Assembly (NCBI GenBank): GCA_029051445.1
Contig: JAIDKP010000044.1
Span: 1-8,527, forward strand
Direction: 5' to 3'
DNA length: 8,527 bases
Source of the DNA: Muribaculaceae bacterium
GTDB taxonomy: Bacteria; Bacteroidota; Bacteroidia; Bacteroidales; Muribaculaceae
Shown here: positions 7,693 to 8,527 of the stretch, piece by piece
How positions within the stretch are numbered: position 1 is the first letter of the stretch
Layout of the letters: the number at the start of each line of letters is the position of its first letter
Translations under genes and position numbers: made by a program
Notes under the pieces: model-generated
What the model was told of the DNA's origin: nothing
Seen by the model: only the letters and a program-made list of their open reading frames with translations
Database searches by the model: none

Positions 7693-8487
7693 TCAATTCT
7701 TAGGTTTATCATAAGCGCGCATGCGCAACATCATCTCATCGAAATCCACCTGATGGGCATCAAATTCCGGCCCGTCGACACAGACAAACCTCGTCTTGCC
7801 TCCTACGCTCACACGACAGGCGCCACACATGCCAGTGCCGTCGACCATGATGGTGTTGAGCGAGCATATTGTAGGGATTTCATATTTTTTTGTGAGCGCG
7901 CTCACAAACTTCATCATTACAGCGGGACCGATGGTCACGACCTGATCGACTCTCTCGCGCAAAATCACTTTTTCCACTCCCTGCGTCACAAGCCCCTTCT
8001 CACCGGCAGAACCGTCGTCGGTCATGATTATCACCTCATCGCTCCACTCTCTCACCTGATCCTCAAGTATTATGAGCGAGGCATTTCTTGCGGCGAGAAC
8101 ACTGACCACTCTGTTACCGGCCTGCTTCATCGCCTTGATTATAGGCAGCAGCGGCGCAACTCCCACTCCACCCCCTGCACATACGACAGTGCCATATCGG
8201 GCGATATCGGTCGCACGTCCAAGCGGCCCCACCACATTGTGCAGCGAGTCGCCCGGTTTTTTCGCACATATCGCACATGTACTCACGCCTACAGCCTGGA
8301 CAACCAAAGTAATTGTGCCACGCACAGGATCGGCATCGGCTATCGTGAGCGGTATGCGCTCTCCGCCGACATCATTGATAACGATTACAAAATGCCCCGG
8401 CTTGCGGCTTCGGGCAATAGGCGGAGCCTCAACTACCAGCCTGACTACTTTTTCGGAAAAGTATTGCTTTTCAAGAATCTTGTTCAT
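7693..8487 (-). CDS. nfnA: NfnA/SudB-type FAD and [2Fe-2S] reductase subunit
   Basis: This is the small partner of NfnB. The complex is cytoplasmic and couples NADH and NADPH to ferredoxin by flavin-based electron bifurcation; a sulfide dehydrogenase (SudB) label is also common. The 264 residues start at ATG 8487 (MNKILEKQYFSE), which fits the family; an ATG at 8517 would add ten atypical residues. A ferredoxin reductase-like FAD domain (ERIPLTIAD at 43-51) is followed by a nucleotide domain with CAGGGVGVAP at 103-112. The C-terminal [2Fe-2S] site has Cys221, Cys224 and Cys236 with Asp216 nearby, in keeping with the one-aspartate, three-cysteine coordination described for NfnA. The fold resembles PyrK, the dihydroorotate dehydrogenase electron-transfer subunit, but pairing with NfnB argues for Nfn. 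No convincing promoter lies in the 40 nt upstream, and the transcript may begin outside the window. Confidence 0.88.
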   Translation of the reverse strand: MNKILEKQYFSEKVVRLVVEAPPIARSRKPGHFVIVINDVGGERIPLTIADADPVRGTITLVVQAVGVSTCAICAKKPGDSLHNVVGPLGRATDIARYGTVVCAGGGVGVAPLLPIIKAMKQAGNRVVSVLAARNASLIILEDQVREWSDEVIIMTDDGSAGEKGLVTQGVEKVILRERVDQVVTIGPAVMMKFVSALTKKYEIPTICSLNTIMVDGTGMCGACRVSVGGKTRFVCVDGPEFDAHQVDFDEMMLRMRAYDKPKN

Positions 8488-8527
8488 AGGTTTCAGCAGC
8501 GGAAATAGTCGCGACATGCATATACGC

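Noticed and set aside
7685..7696. TTG start for nfnB at 7696 overlapping the nfnA stop
   Set aside because: It is possible, but the ATG four codons later is the more usual start and loses no conserved sequence.
7067..7714. Plus-strand open frame of 215 codons opposite nfnB
   Set aside because: It is a shadow of the strongly conserved iron-sulfur and FAD region of nfnB, with no motif of its own.
7753..8508. Plus-strand open frame of 251 codons opposite nfnA
   Set aside because: It is fully antisense to a gene with clear cofactor motifs and its translation (rich in His, Arg and Tyr) has no recognisable family or domain pattern.
1..8527. Search for tRNA or rRNA genes, CRISPR arrays, insertion sequences, integrases, defence genes or retroelements
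   Set aside because: All but short gaps is coding sequence for recognised families on one strand; no direct-repeat array, terminal inverted repeat or tRNA-like cloverleaf was seen by eye.

Overview
This window looks like a chromosomal segment from a member of the order Bacteroidales, possibly Muribaculaceae-like. Four things point there: a full-length PorU-type sortase of the type IX secretion system (T9SS), which is confined to the Bacteroidota; a GH110 glycosidase typical of gut Bacteroidales; a promoter candidate of the Bacteroidetes form (TAnnTTTG at -7); and start codons without clear Shine-Dalgarno sequences. The family assignment is an inference, because no 16S rRNA or marker phylogeny can be run here.

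All six genes lie on the minus strand, so transcription runs from high to low coordinates. From the right edge the order is nfnA (7693-8487), nfnB (6194-7684), an RluA-family pseudouridine synthase (5513-6187), a short TatD-family hydrolase (4995-5516), porU (1544-4951) and a GH110 exo-alpha-1,3-galactosidase that runs off the left edge (1-1471). Spacing within the first four genes is very tight: 8 nt, 6 nt and a 4-nt ATGA overlap, which suggests one transcript. porU follows after 43 nt and may share it. A 72-nt gap separates porU from the GH110 gene. It holds a weak hairpin plus T-tract and a good promoter candidate, so the GH110 gene is probably its own unit.

Functionally there are two parts. 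The right part is housekeeping: NfnA and NfnB form a cytoplasmic flavin/iron-sulfur complex that couples NADH, NADPH and ferredoxin, followed by an RNA-modification enzyme and a metal-dependent hydrolase. The left part faces the cell surface: PorU processes T9SS cargo and attaches it to the outer membrane, and the GH110 enzyme is an exported glycosidase expected to remove terminal alpha-1,3-galactose from host glycans such as blood group B antigen. Whether the GH110 enzyme is T9SS cargo cannot be judged, because its C-terminus is outside the window.

Coding density is very high and no stretch over 300 bases lacks a gene. I saw no RNA genes, insertion sequences, CRISPR arrays or att sites, and no convincing new system. 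The best second-look items are the TatD reading frame that stops exactly after its last metal-site aspartate, porU sitting next to a GH110 gene instead of porV, and a small in-frame 9-bp tandem repeat in porU.
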